A DNA stretch of 64,000 nt from Meconema thalassinum (Eukaryota; Arthropoda; Insecta; Orthoptera; Tettigoniidae). Of the stretch, positions 22,199 to 32,900 are shown one piece after another. Every line of letters starts with the position of its first letter. Within the stretch, counting starts at the first letter, position 1. Under the pieces are notes generated by a model. It had not been told where the DNA came from, ran no database searches, and saw only the letters and a program-made list of their open reading frames with translations. A program made the position numbers and the translations under genes. Where the stretch lies: NCBI GenBank assembly GCA_946902985.2, contig OX336388.2, positions 1,502,964,545 through 1,503,028,544 of the forward strand. Reading direction: 5' to 3'.

Positions 22199-23013
22199 AT
22201 GGTTGAACCACAGTTTAACGAATAGATAGGAAGACACCACAAGTATACCTTAAATAGGGTTTCTAGTTAGGCAACAAAATAATTTAATTGCCTTACTCAG
22301 TAAAATTTAATGGTTCGAATGTCAGAAATAGCTGCTGCAAATGTTTGAAAGATCCTGTCGATAATTCTATACAATAAGCTTTGATTTAACAAGCCCTGAT
22401 TTAAGAAATACATGCATTTATCAAAAGCCAATTATGGCCCATACACTAATTTTGTATCCTAATTTAACCAATGTGGCAGGAAACTAGGGAGTTTTTTTAC
22501 TTAGAGCACTGCATTTTGAAATGTGTAGACTGGACAGCAAAACATTGTAACAAGCATTTGTGTCATAGTGGCAACCTGGTAATACCTGGAAAACCACTCA
22601 TTTTGAACTAGGGAATGTTTGGGACAGTGGCAATCTTGTCCCCAGTGCTGACTGCAATGCATTGCAATACCTTCATCCACTAGAACAGTGACCTGGCAAA
22701 AGCTGGTGGAGCATTGTTTTCGAACTTAGGACCATCACGGCAAGGGAAATATCAACAGCGGCATTAACAGCAAAGCATGGCAATAATTTTCTTCGAGAAT
22801 ATGGAGACCTGATATAGGCCTGTAGGTGACAGAAGAAATCTAGTCAACTGGCTTGAGAATAGAGCTCACGTCAAAACTAAGTGGGACGTACTCATGAATT
22901 TTTTTTAACTTGACCTTGAAAAATGAATGAGATATGGAGGTGTGTATTTTGAAAACTACCATAAACCCTATTTATATTTGTGGTGTCTTCCTAGCTAAGT
23001 AGGGGTTCAACCA
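22199..23013. mobile_element. Element with ~60 bp terminal inverted repeats, about 815 bp
   Basis: The left arm (22199-22265) and the reverse complement of the right arm (about 22957-23013) share ATGGTTGAACC, TAGGAAGACACCACAA and AAATAGGGTTT in the same order, with small gaps between the blocks. There is no coding capacity. Long arms and small size suggest a non-autonomous DNA element; the superfamily is not determined. Confidence 0.55.
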
Positions 23014-23035
23014 TAACTTGTATGGTATGTTTTTA

Positions 23036-23165
23036 TAAGAAAGTGCAATTTAAATATGGAGCCTATTTCCAAATGTCGACATTTGCTTTTTTTTAAGTTA
23101 TTGAGAAAAACTAAAAAAAAAAAAAAAAAAAAAAAGGTTAAATGGTAAAATTCAGGAAATTTTAT
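23036..23165. repeat. Dispersed repeat, inverted partner at 33128-33243
   Basis: GAGCCTATTTCC, AAGTTATTGAGAAAAAC and a TTAAAYGGTAARATTCAGGAA block occur in the same order in the reverse complement of 33128-33243. A poly(A) run interrupts this copy at about 23114-23136. Identity unknown. Confidence 0.6.
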
Positions 23166-23273
23166 GCTATTCTTCGTACAAACTCTCACATAAACATAAA
23201 CAAGTAATTCCGTGACGAACTGAAGAGCCTACTTTTCTTAAAATGTAAGAATCATGCCAATCTATATTGGTAA

Positions 23274-24110
23274 TACAGTGGAACGTGGCTAATTCGAGCT
23301 TCTATAATTCGAAATCTTCTTTAATTCGAATTTTTCTCTTGGTCCCTAGCATTTTATATACAATCAATGCTAAAAAAATCGTGGTTAATTCGAATTATAT
23401 TTCGGATAATTCGAAGTTTTTACGTGTAAAAAGCCGATGGGAAGCCAAACAGTTTGGTCAGGAATTCCCGAAAAAGACGTATCATTGGCATGCGGCCCCT
23501 ACTCGATTGTTTTGCCTACATGACTTCGAAAAACAAGATGGTGACGACGCATCTGGCGATGAACTCGTGGAGGGAGTTCCCGGAAAAACTGTTACGAGTG
23601 CAGCCCAAGCAATAAACCACATCACAGAGCTAAGGCGTTTAGTTTGAAAGTAGAAATGACGTAAGCGATTCTGTTTCCCGTTCTTTAAATTTGTTAGATT
23701 CTTTTGTGACGGCCAAGAGACTTAATTGCAAGATACAGGTAAAAATCTCAAACTTTTTTGAAAAACAGTAGATTTCTCTAAGACTTAACTAGAATGCTGG
23801 ATTACTACTGTCGTTATATAGGTTTTATTTTATCATTTGAAACTTTTGGGGTTATTCACGATACAGTCATTATGCAGCACTGTTGTCTGTTAATCTGCTT
23901 TGCTGAACGTCAATCAAAATGTAAATGTAATACTGTACATAGCATATAAGCACTCTACTTTAAAAAAAACTATGTAATATTATGTTTAATAAAAACTCTT
24001 GGATAAAAACCTAAAATTTGAATATTTTCTCCACTCTTTTCAAAGCAACTTTCTTAATTCGATTTTTTTTACTGGTCCCTTGAGGTTCGAATTATCCAAG
24101 TTCCACTGTA
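23274..24110 (+). mobile_element. Pogo/Tigger-like element, 837 bp, non-autonomous
   Basis: The ends are TACAGTGGAACGTGGCTAAT and, as reverse complement of the right end, TACAGTGGAACTTGGATAAT. Both are followed by TTCGA(A/G) blocks and an inner GGTCCC(T) string, and both begin with TA. A 126-residue frame (23267-23647) contains DDASGDELVEG and AAQAINHITELRRL. That acidic segment followed by a final helix resembles the extreme C-terminus of Tigger transposases, so the element may be an internal-deletion derivative. No catalytic residues remain. Confidence 0.7.
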
Positions 24111-24149
24111 CTAACATTTATAAGTGCTGCAGTTTGAAATACACCTGAA

Positions 24150-24947
24150 ATAGTGTAGCTTAACAGAGTAACTTACTACAGTTGGCAGCCCTGGTGACTC
24201 TGAATATATTCTTAGTTACATCTCTTAAGGTATAGAATGCACATACAAAATTTGGTTGAATTCTAATGGATAGTATGGACGTTACATGCTGTTTAATATT
24301 GGATTTATCAGTGTGCGTAAAATCATGTTGGAAACAATGTCATGTATGAGATGCTTAGAATTAATCTGAAATATTACGATCTATTATAGTGCCAATTTTG
24401 GATAAAAACCATTTATTAGTATAGAAGTTACATGTACAGTAATTATAAATTGGAACTATCAGAAAGCTTAGAATCATGTTGGCAGCACTGAGGTATATTA
24501 GTTACTCCAAAATAGTCTGCAATGTCAGGTACTATACGTGTGCAAAGTTTAGAGCTGATGGCTTGTATACTCTCTGATATATTGATATCAGGATTAATCA
24601 AATAGAGAGCGCATTTACTAACAGTTGGCAGCCCTGTTGGTTCTTATGAATACGCATAGTCATAACTGTTATGGTACACAAAGCACATACGAAATTTGGT
24701 TTGTTAGCATAAAAGTTATATGCATTTAAAAACTGGACCTATCAGCAGACTTAGAATCGTGTTGGCAGCAATGATGTATATAAGTTATACCTAACTAAGG
24801 TAGAATGCCAGGTACTATATGTGTGCAAAGTTTAGAGCTGTTGGCTTGCATACTGTCTGATATAATGATATTAGAGTTGAAACATAGAGAGAGCATTTAT
24901 TAACAGTTGGCAGCCCTGGTGGCTCTTTAGAATACGCACAGTCATAT
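24150..24947. repeat. Tandem repeat, ~145/290 bp unit, left block
   Basis: Blocks such as GTTGGCAGCCCTG, GTGCAAAGTTTAGAGCTG, ACAAAATTTGGTTGAA and AATCATGTTGGCAGCA recur; the last recurs 290 bp apart (24472 and 24762), with a half-length spacing to an earlier copy. The units are diverged. The array continues at 32578, after the gypsy element that splits it. Confidence 0.65.
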
Positions 24948-26364
24948 TGTAACAGTTTCTTTCGCCCTCACGTTGAGCGACAATTGTAACAGTTTTGCTG
25001 CCCCAAACTGTTGGGTGATAAATGTAACTGTTTGGCTTTGCCTAAGCTATGTTGTTTTAATGGGCGCCAAGACCTCAATGCAATGTTGAAATCTAAATTT
25101 GTATTTAACAACGTCTAGCTCTGGCAGAACACCTTCAAGACTCAATTCACTCAGATCGTGGTATGATTTGATCATTAACCCAACAAACAATTGTATCAGG
25201 AGAAGGAATTGGTCTATATCTAATGCTACCTACTGAAAGCAAAGATTGCATTGTAAAAGAAATGAATTTAATATATAAAACAAGAATAGCAAAATTAATA
25301 ATAATAAGTATAAAATTTAAATTGGAGCGTTGCGATTTTAATATTACCGATAGAAAATTACGTGAAAACGGAGTTTGATAAATTGATTTTACTCTTATTT
25401 CCAAGCTATGAAGTTACTAAAATATGAAATGTAAAACAAAGAGAAATGAGAGATTGCGTATTTCTGCGTCATTTGCGCTTACCACTGGAAATTGCCAAAG
25501 CATTTCCCTCGTACTTGATGATGCTGTGTGCTTCCCACAGTCTCCTGGACGTCGTCATCTCCGTCGAAATTTGATGATATTCTGGTAGATTAGATAATTC
25601 TATGGTCCGTACATCGGACCCAAACACTCGTACAACCACACTGGTTAAGTTTTACAAAAGTTAGTCGTCCACTCCACGGAACATCGGAGCGACTCCCGCG
25701 TCCAACCGTACTGCTTTCGTCTTACACAGAATGTCCTCGTTCCACGGAACATCGGAGCGACTCCCGCGTATAACCACACTCGGCAAGAACTACACAGATT
25801 GTTCTCGTACCACGCCGCGCCGAACGATATATCCACACGCCAGCTCCCACTCTAGCCTCAACTTCCAGCTTACGTGGTCTTCACTGATTGGCTGAGCACG
25901 CCGCTACTTCCCCTCCTCTGGTTCATTACACACGGCGCGCGAACGAAGAAGTCGATTTCCGTTCCATATATTCGCCTTTTCTTGACGATGCGACCCAAGA
26001 TTGCGTCATGCTTTCCGACAAGATTAAGCGTGTACTTGAATTCCCAGTGAGTCATGTCTCTCAAATACCCTAACTGACGAAAACTCCGTAAAATTCCGCA
26101 ATCACATAATTTTCTATGATATCGTCGTTCGTAATAATTTGCTTGATAGAGTTTTCTAAGACATAGAAAACCTATCTGTATGCTTATAATTTTTTATAAA
26201 ATGCTCCGAAAAATATCTTAATAATAATTATAATAAATTAATAATAATAATAAATTAACATGAACAATTCTCTTGGCTGAACAATTTGCCGCGTAAATAA
26301 TTATAGAACGGCTTCCTACTGACTTATGCCAGTTGCATAAAAACCCCTCGAAAAACACGTTACA
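24948..26364 (-). repeat. 3' LTR of gypsy element 1
   Basis: The LTR is 1417 bp and, read on the minus strand, begins TGTAACG and ends TGTTACA. It is nearly identical to 31166-32577. Its inner end contains two copies of TGTAACAG 37 bp apart (24948 and 24985, plus-strand reading). Confidence 0.93.
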
Positions 26365-27462
26365 TATTCGCCTCGGATCATCGGATGATTTACCGTGACG
26401 ACGGTCCATTATCCGATTATCCCAGACACGTTAATAAACCCCATCCAAAATACATATTACATAAATGAGATCACCCTAAATTACAGATATATACACTCAT
26501 AATTTTTCTTCACGCACTTTGCGTCAAAGTTTGTTGTCACTATGGATTGCACTTTGCAACCAGTCCAATGTTTTACACATAGAATAGTGTTCCACGGATA
26601 TTTCCGCCTCTCAAATTTCTCTATGTTGGAGAAATAGACATAATTAATGTGTGAGCACTATGTATTTATGAAGTCATATCACACGCATTGAAGGTGTTCT
26701 GATATATTTATATCACCATAGAACTTCCTAATTTCACTGGAGGTTCCTTCCTTATTGTGAAATTAATCCCACTTATCACAGAGCACACGATCACACGATC
26801 ACACTATTGTGGCAGCGCCTCGTGACCATAATACTTCATCTCTCTTTAAAGCAGATTAAATTAATATTGACTTCTGAAAAAAAAAAAAAAAAAAAAAAAA
26901 AAAACAGTAAATGTGCATTACATATAACACCAAATATTTCTGTGCCGTAATCGCCCTGTCTTGTTAAGTTCCCGTAGACCATATTCTACTTAATACTAGT
27001 TCTCAACACAGACCATTTCTCCTCACACAAATAATACCTTTGTACAAATTATCTTAAATTACACACTTACAAATCTTACATGGCGAGGCCGTAAACAGAA
27101 ATCACGTGTGCTGATATGTATGAGTTTCATGAAGGACTGTCTCGCATTCTGATGGCCCATCTTTTGCCTCGTGGACGCCTTAAGCAAAAATACCCTGTTC
27201 AAGCGCTCACCCATCTCTTGGAGGCAAATGGGAATTCACCAGCGCTACCAAATTCTGGCCTTGGTGTATCGAGACATTTTAGTGCTCAAGAGCATCCGAC
27301 AATCCCGTCATATTTCCCTGTACCTTAAAAACTCTCATTTACTTACATACTACCCCCCTGTGTGACTTCTGATACGCCTGCCTGGAAGACCATCTCCTCC
27401 CACGCACCAAATACCACACTTACTCATTTGATAGGCTGGCTCGCCAGCTAAACACACTCACT
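26365..27462 (-). other. 3' untranslated region of gypsy element 1
   Basis: About 1.1 kb lies between the integrase stop and the 3' LTR. It includes a poly(A) run at 26877-26904 (plus-strand reading). No env-like frame is evident. Confidence 0.6.
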
Positions 27463-27620
27463 TTATGACACATATTTTCGTAGACTATGTATATTATACG
27501 TCCCGTATAATCTGTTTCCCTTACTATCCTCCAGCACATATGCTGTTTTTCCAATACGTTTGGAAACTATAAATGTTTCTGAGTCACCTGCTTCCAACCT
27601 TGCAAGTGGCTCCCTTAAAT
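27463..27620 (-). pseudogene. Integrase C-terminal remnant, gypsy element 1
   Basis: Minus-strand frame with REPLARLEAGD, VSKRIGKTAYVLED and GTYNIHSLRKYV, ending in TAA. This is the small beta-barrel tail that closes Ty3/gypsy integrases, and it parallels 50383-50574 in the second element (VVKRIGECAYSLTDQDG, HNIRNLRRY). The integrase zinc-binding and catalytic domains are missing upstream. Confidence 0.75.
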
Positions 27621-27680
27621 GAACGTCATCACGTTGCTCTACCTAGCATATTTCTCAGTGTCTGTAACGATGCCCTGTTG

Positions 27681-28532
27681 CTACTGTCCACACATGCTAA
27701 CCCTACTTTCCTCTGGTGTCACACCTCTACTTGACACTCTATGACCTACAAATGTCACTTCTGACTGACAGAATGATGACTTAGACAGCTTCAAAGTGAA
27801 CCCTGCCTGATCTAACTTCTGAAAAACTATATCTAAATGACGTAGATGCTCCTCAAAACTGCGTGAACTAATTACCATATCATCTATGTAAATGGTTACA
27901 AACTCTCCTGTGTCATCCCCTAATGCGATGTTTAAAGCCCTAATTAAAGCTGCTGAACTACTCTTTAACCCATAAGGTGTTCTACAAAATTGATAAAGTT
28001 TATATTTATGACTAAAAGCTGTAAATGGTCTATCTTCGTACATAAGTGGCACTTGCCAAAAACTGAAACTCAAATCTACACAAGTGAAATACTTCTTCCC
28101 CTCAAATGTTTGCATCAACTCTTCAATGGACATGGACTTCAGCTGATCTGAACTGATTCTACTGTTAACTAAACGAGCGTCTAAACAAATACGAACCGTG
28201 CCGTCGGTCTTGGGTACCGTGATCAAAGAATTAACATATGGACTGTTCGAGTGCTCAATAATCCCATCTTCAAGCATCTGGTTAATTTGTGCCTCAACTG
28301 CACTCTGATAAGCGAAAGGTACAGGATATCTATGTCCTGTGAATACTGACCTATCAATAACGTTCAATGAATGTGTATAGCAATTGGCCATACCAATGCG
28401 ATCCTCAAAAACTCTCCTATTACACAATAACACATCATAGAGCCGAACACATTGTTCCACCTCTATATTATCCTGAAATGCAGCATCACGTAACGAGTCC
28501 TCTAGACTTCCGTTCGTAATCACACTGCCCAC
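27681..28532 (-). pseudogene. Reverse transcriptase, gypsy element 1 (truncated)
   Basis: Ty3/gypsy reverse transcriptase with YPVPFAYQSAVEAQI, VRICLDARLVN, FTCVDLSFSFWQVPL, the active site YIDDM, and VTFVGHRVSSRGVTPEE. The frame ends at 27681, right after the last palm motif; the thumb, RNase H and most of integrase are deleted. The same frame is open upstream into the protease but interrupted by one TGA at 28575-28577. The motif GLKSSSAALIRALN replaces the more common gypsy primer-grip string and is shared with element 2 (TKTSSSALIRALN), so it is a lineage feature. Confidence 0.88.
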
Positions 28533-28574
28533 AAAACATGGAGAACCCCGCTCTACGGCTGGCGATATCTCATT

Positions 28575-29009
28575 TCAAGTACAAATCACACCTACAATAC
28601 TACTCCTCTGAATATGGTCATTGAACGCTACTTCTACTTCAGAATCTCCCCATTCAAATTTCAAACTCCCTACATCATAACATAAGTTACCAGACACTCT
28701 ACTTAGCCACTCTGAACCCAAGATAACACTGAATACTAAATTTGGAATTACAAGACAAATCTGCTTCTCTACATGATTATTAATTTTAATGTCTACTAAA
28801 ACTTGCTTAGAAATTACTTTAGACCTCTTCCCAACAGCTGTGATAACAAAAGTGCTTTTAATTGGCATCTCCTCAAAATTTACTCCAGTTCCTTTCATTT
28901 TATCATAAAATGCACTACTTATGCAACTCTTCATACAACCACTATCAATTAAAACATCTGTGTACGCCTCGGACACGTTAAATTTAACTATGGGGCTCTT
29001 ACTAGCCAC
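28575..29009 (-). CDS. Aspartic protease region, gypsy element 1
   Basis: The retroviral-type protease that cuts Gag-Pol has the active site LIDSG (Asp-Ser-Gly) near residue 20, an IKSTFVITAVG segment, and the closing VILGSEWL. The region lies in the -1 frame relative to gag and is probably reached by ribosomal slippage at 29149-29155 rather than from its own start. A TGA at 28575 separates it from the reverse transcriptase in this copy. Confidence 0.85.
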   Translation of the reverse strand: MASKSPIVKFNVSEAYTDVLIDSGCMKSCISSAFYDKMKGTGVNFEEMPIKSTFVITAVGKRSKVISKQVLVDIKINNHVEKQICLVIPNLVFSVILGSEWLSRVSGNLCYDVGSLKFEWGDSEVEVAFNDHIQRSSIVGVICT

Positions 29010-29125
29010 TTCCTGAATAATACCTTCATCATTTAGTTCATGTAATAATTCATTTCTTACATTTAGGTCATAGGGTTCCTGTATAATTGTATGGACAGGG
29101 CATGCTACAGACTGAGATTCTGACC

Positions 29126-30310
29126 TTACTTCGCAGCCTGGTTCGCGTTTAAAGAACCGCTACAGCTGGCCGTAGTACTACTAACTACTGAACTGGTCTG
29201 GTTGTTCTGGGCTGTGTTGTCATTGTCTGGCTGTATATTACTACCACTAGGCTGTCCTCTTCCTTGACCCCTACTCTGGTTGTAATTATTGTCATTATAA
29301 TTTCTCCCTTGATTTCCCCTGAAATCATTGTTTCTCCCTTGATTTCCCCTGTAATCATTGTTCCTCCCTTGATTTCCCCTGAAATCATTGTTCCTCCCTT
29401 GATACTGATTACCATAGCCATTTCCTCTGTTCTGATTTAGCTGATTATTATTATTTCTATTTTGAGCGTTGGCTCCTTTGCCACCGTTCCCTTGAACTTC
29501 TTGATGCCTGGCTTCATTAGGTCTATTATTATTATTATTATTACCCTGGTTCCGATTGAAATTGCCCTCATAACCCCCTCTCCCTAGTGCATCAAATGTG
29601 CTTAACAAATTTTCTACTTGTGATATTGTCTTTACATTCTGGATACACGCAGCCTCCTTGATCCTGTAGGGAAAGTGCCTAAGTAGCAACCTTACCACAT
29701 CACTTTCCTCCTTCAAGCCATCCAGATATTTACACACTAATACCTGCCCTAAAAAGTATTCGGTCATGGTGGAGCTTCCTTTAGGGTTATATTTACCACA
29801 CACTACTCCCTCACGATGCTGCGACTGAATAACCTCATTCCAGAACTTTTCACAGAATTTCATTTTAAAATCATTGATATCAGTAAACTTGTCTCTGTAG
29901 ACAGCAAACCAATTCCTCGTTTCCCCCACAAACACTTGTTCTAAAATTTCAACTACCTGGCACCACTCAATACTACCATTTTCCAACCTCTCCCCGAATT
30001 TATTTTCTATAGTGTTCATGAACTCCATTGGGCACCCCTGTCGATTGCTGAACTTACCCAGTTCTACCTCTCTGTGTGTGCTATTCACAAAAACTGGCCT
30101 ATTCTGACTATTTTCTTGCCTGATCCTAGCTTTTAATTTTAATTCTAATTCTGCGATTTTCTCCTCAGCCTTCCTCTCAATACTGTTTACTGTTAATTTA
30201 ATGTTTCCTTCTGATTCTTCTACTTTATCATATAGCTTTGCTTGTTTCTCCTCAATCTTACTCTCTCTTAAATCATTTACTTCTGCAACTATTTGCGAGT
30301 GGACTTCCTC
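29126..30310 (-). pseudogene. Gag capsid and basic tail, gypsy element 1
   Basis: The frame is open from the C run near 30310 to TAA at 29126. It has CPMEFMNTIENKF, SIEWCQVVEILEQVF, MTEYFLGQVLV and LLRHFPYRIKEAACIQ, collinear with the capsid of element 2. The tail has four copies of a GRNNDFRGNQ-type repeat and many Asn, Arg and Gly residues; no CCHC zinc knuckle is present. The upstream coiled-coil part is in another frame (30315-31052), so this copy has lost a continuous gag. Confidence 0.85.
29149..29155 (-). promoter_or_regulatory. Probable -1 frameshift site of gypsy element 1
   Basis: The heptamer TTTAAAC reads T-TTA-AAC in the gag frame (residues S-L-N), seven codons before the gag stop. 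Pol is in the -1 frame. The same heptamer in the same phase occurs in gypsy element 2. Confidence 0.75.
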
Positions 30311-30314
30311 AATT

Positions 30315-31052
30315 CTACCCCCCCAGCTGTTCCTTAACCTCTTTAGTTGCTACCTGAATTTTGTCAATTTCTCCCCCCAATTGCTTTTTGACCTGCTGTG
30401 TTTCCAGTTGCACTAGTTCTTTTAAATTTTCAGCCTGTGTACTGATTCTAATTTCTAACTCCTCCTGTACTTTTCCTAATTTCTGGTCTACATCATAAAT
30501 GATCTCTTTAACCTTCTCTTCCATTACTCCTCTGATTTCTCCTCTAATCTGCTCCATTTTCACACTAATTTCCTTGTCGTTCTTATCTAATTTTACATTA
30601 TTCTGTTCTAATTTTTTATTTAAAGCTTCTGTACTTTCTTTATTTTCCCTACTGTTTTGTTCTAATTTTGCATTATTCTGTTCTAATTTTGCATTTAAAG
30701 CTTCTGTACTTTCTTTATTTTCCCTAATGTTTTGTTCTAATTTTGCATTATTCTGTTCTAATTTTGCATTATTCTGTTCTAATTTTGCATTTAAGGCTTC
30801 TGTACTTTCTTTATTTTCCCTACTGTTTTGTTCTAATTTTGCATTTAAGGCATCACTACTAACTTTGTTCTGATACATGAACTCGAGAAGTAAAGTTTTT
30901 AATTCTGGTTGGCCGCCTACACTCCCTGTTTCAGTATCGGGATTTACCTCCGCTACCCCGGTACTACCATCACTCGACATACTGCTCGTATCATCACTCT
31001 CCAGTTGATGACCACTACGTAACCTCATCTGTCTTTCTTTCTCATCCCCCAT
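30315..31052 (-). pseudogene. Gag N-terminal coiled coil, gypsy element 1
   Basis: The ATG at 31050-31052 starts MGDEKERQMRLRSG; an earlier GTG also lies in frame but is less likely. The protein is mostly a predicted coiled coil with near-identical repeats of the NAKLEQN and RENKESTEAL type, visible in the DNA at 30600-30870. The frame stops at 30315 just after a run of seven G (plus-strand C at 30317-30323). One base fewer in that run would join it to the frame at 29126-30310. That may be a real mutation or a sequencing error in a homopolymer. Confidence 0.82.
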
Positions 31053-31165
31053 AATGATATACACTGATAAAGACAAATAACCCCCAAAATACAGGCACAG
31101 AAATATATACCCTTCTCCTTCCACAAATGTTATTAGGTTTTCAGCCCCAAGTTGTCGGCGACAAT

Positions 31166-32577
31166 TGTAACAGTTTCTTTCGCCCTCACGTTGAGCGACA
31201 ATTGTAACAGTTTTGCTGCCCCAAACTGTTGGGTGATAAATGTAACTGTTTGGCTTTGCCTAAGCTATGTTGTTTTAATGGGCGCCAAGACCTCAATGCA
31301 ATGTTGAAATCTAAATTTGTATTTAACAACGTCTAGCTCTGGCAGAACACCTTCAAGACTCTATTCACTCAGATCGTGGTATGATTTGATCATTAACCCA
31401 ACAAACAATTGTATCAGGAGAAGGAATTGGTCTATATCTAATGCTACCTACTGAAAGCAAAGATTGCATTGTAAAAGAAATGAATTTAATATATAAAACA
31501 AGAATAGCAAAATTAATAATAATAAGTATAAAATTTAAATTGGAGCGTTGCGATTTTAATATTACCGATAGAAAATTACGTGAAAACGGAGTTTGATAAA
31601 TTGATTTTACTCTTATTTCCAAGCTATGAAGTTACTGAAATATGAAATGTAAAACAGAGAGAAATGAGAGATTGCGTATTTCTGCGTCATTTGCGCTTAC
31701 CACTGGAAATTGCCAAAGCATTTCCCTCGTACTTGATGATGCTGTGTGCTTCCCACAGTCTCCTGGACGTCGTCATCTCCGTCGAAATTTGATGATATTC
31801 TGGTAGATTAGATAATTCTATGGTTCGTACATCGGACCCAAACACTCGTACAACCACACTGGTTAAGTTTTACAAAAGTTAGTCGTCCACTCCACGGAAC
31901 ATCGGAGCGACTCCCGCGTCCAACCGTACTGCTTTCGTCTGACACAGAATGTCCTCGTTCCACGGAACATCGGAGCGACTCCCGCATATAACCACACTCG
32001 GCAAGAACTACACAGATTGTTCTCGTACCACGCCGAACGATATATCCACACGCCGGCTCCCACTCTAGTCTCAACTTCCAGCTTACGTGGTCTTCACTGA
32101 TTGGCTGAGCACGCCGCTACTTCCCCTCCTCTGGTTCATTACACACGGCGCGCGAACGAAGAAGTCGATTTCCGTTCCATATATTCGCCTTTTCTTGACG
32201 ATGCGACCCAAGATTGCGTCATGCTTTCCGACAAGATTAAGCGTGTACTTGAATTCCCAGTGAGTCATGTCTCTCAAATACCCTAACTGACGAAAACTCC
32301 GTAAAATTCCGCAATCACATAATTTTCTATGATATCGTCGTTCGTAATAATTTGCTTGATAGAGTTTTCTAAGACATAGAAAACCTATCTGTATGCTTAT
32401 AATTTTTTATAAAATGCTCCGAAAAATATCTTAATAATAATTATAATAAATTAATAATAATAATAAATTAACATGAACAATTCTCTTGGCTGAACAATTT
32501 GCCGCGTAAATAATTATAGAATGGCTTCCTACTGACTTACGCCAGTTGCATAAAAACCCCTCGAAAAACACGTTACA
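31166..32577 (-). repeat. 5' LTR of gypsy element 1
   Basis: The LTR is 1412 bp with TGT...ACA ends and is nearly identical to 24948-26364. On the minus strand the internal region that follows begins ATTGTCGCCGACAACTTGGG, where the tRNA primer site should lie. Confidence 0.93.
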
Positions 32578-32900
32578 ATATCTGTTGTAGTACTCATATA
32601 GTACATACAAAATTTGGTTGAAATCCAATCGATAGTGTAGAAGTTACATGCATTTACAAATTGGCCCCATCGGCAGGCTTAGAATCATGTTGGCAACACT
32701 GGCATGTATGGACTTCTGAAAATTGACCTGGAATATTTCTACAATGTCAGGTACTAAACGTGTGCAAAGTTTAGAGCTGATGGCTTGTATACTCTCTGAT
32801 ATATTGATATCAGGATTAATCAAATTGACTATATGTGTGCCAATTTTGGAATAGTTCACATGCATAACTTCTGAGATATCAAACACAGAGCTCAAATTTC
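32578..32900. repeat. Tandem repeat, ~145/290 bp unit, right block
   Basis: Continuation of the block at 24150-24947, with ACAAAATTTGGTTGAA, AATCATGTTGGCAACA, GTGCAAAGTTTAGAGCTG and the ATATTGATATCAGGATTAAT string also found at 24581. Confidence 0.65.

Larger units (their letters stand above)
24948..32577 (-). mobile_element. Ty3/gypsy LTR retrotransposon 1, 7.6 kb, internally deleted
   Basis: Two direct LTRs flank gag and a partial pol on the minus strand, and the target site ATAT is duplicated (24944-24947 and 32578-32581). The sequence on the two sides joins into one continuous repeat unit, confirming the insertion. The LTRs differ by roughly ten substitutions and one 5 bp indel by eye, so insertion was fairly recent. 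The interior is damaged: a frame break in gag at a run of seven C, a TGA between protease and reverse transcriptase, and a deletion joining the end of the reverse transcriptase to the last part of integrase. RNase H and the integrase core are absent. It cannot be autonomous as it stands. Confidence 0.93.

Noticed and set aside
25870..26073. Small frames on both strands, repeated at 32083-32286
   Set aside because: They lie inside the two LTRs and are duplicated only because the LTRs are.
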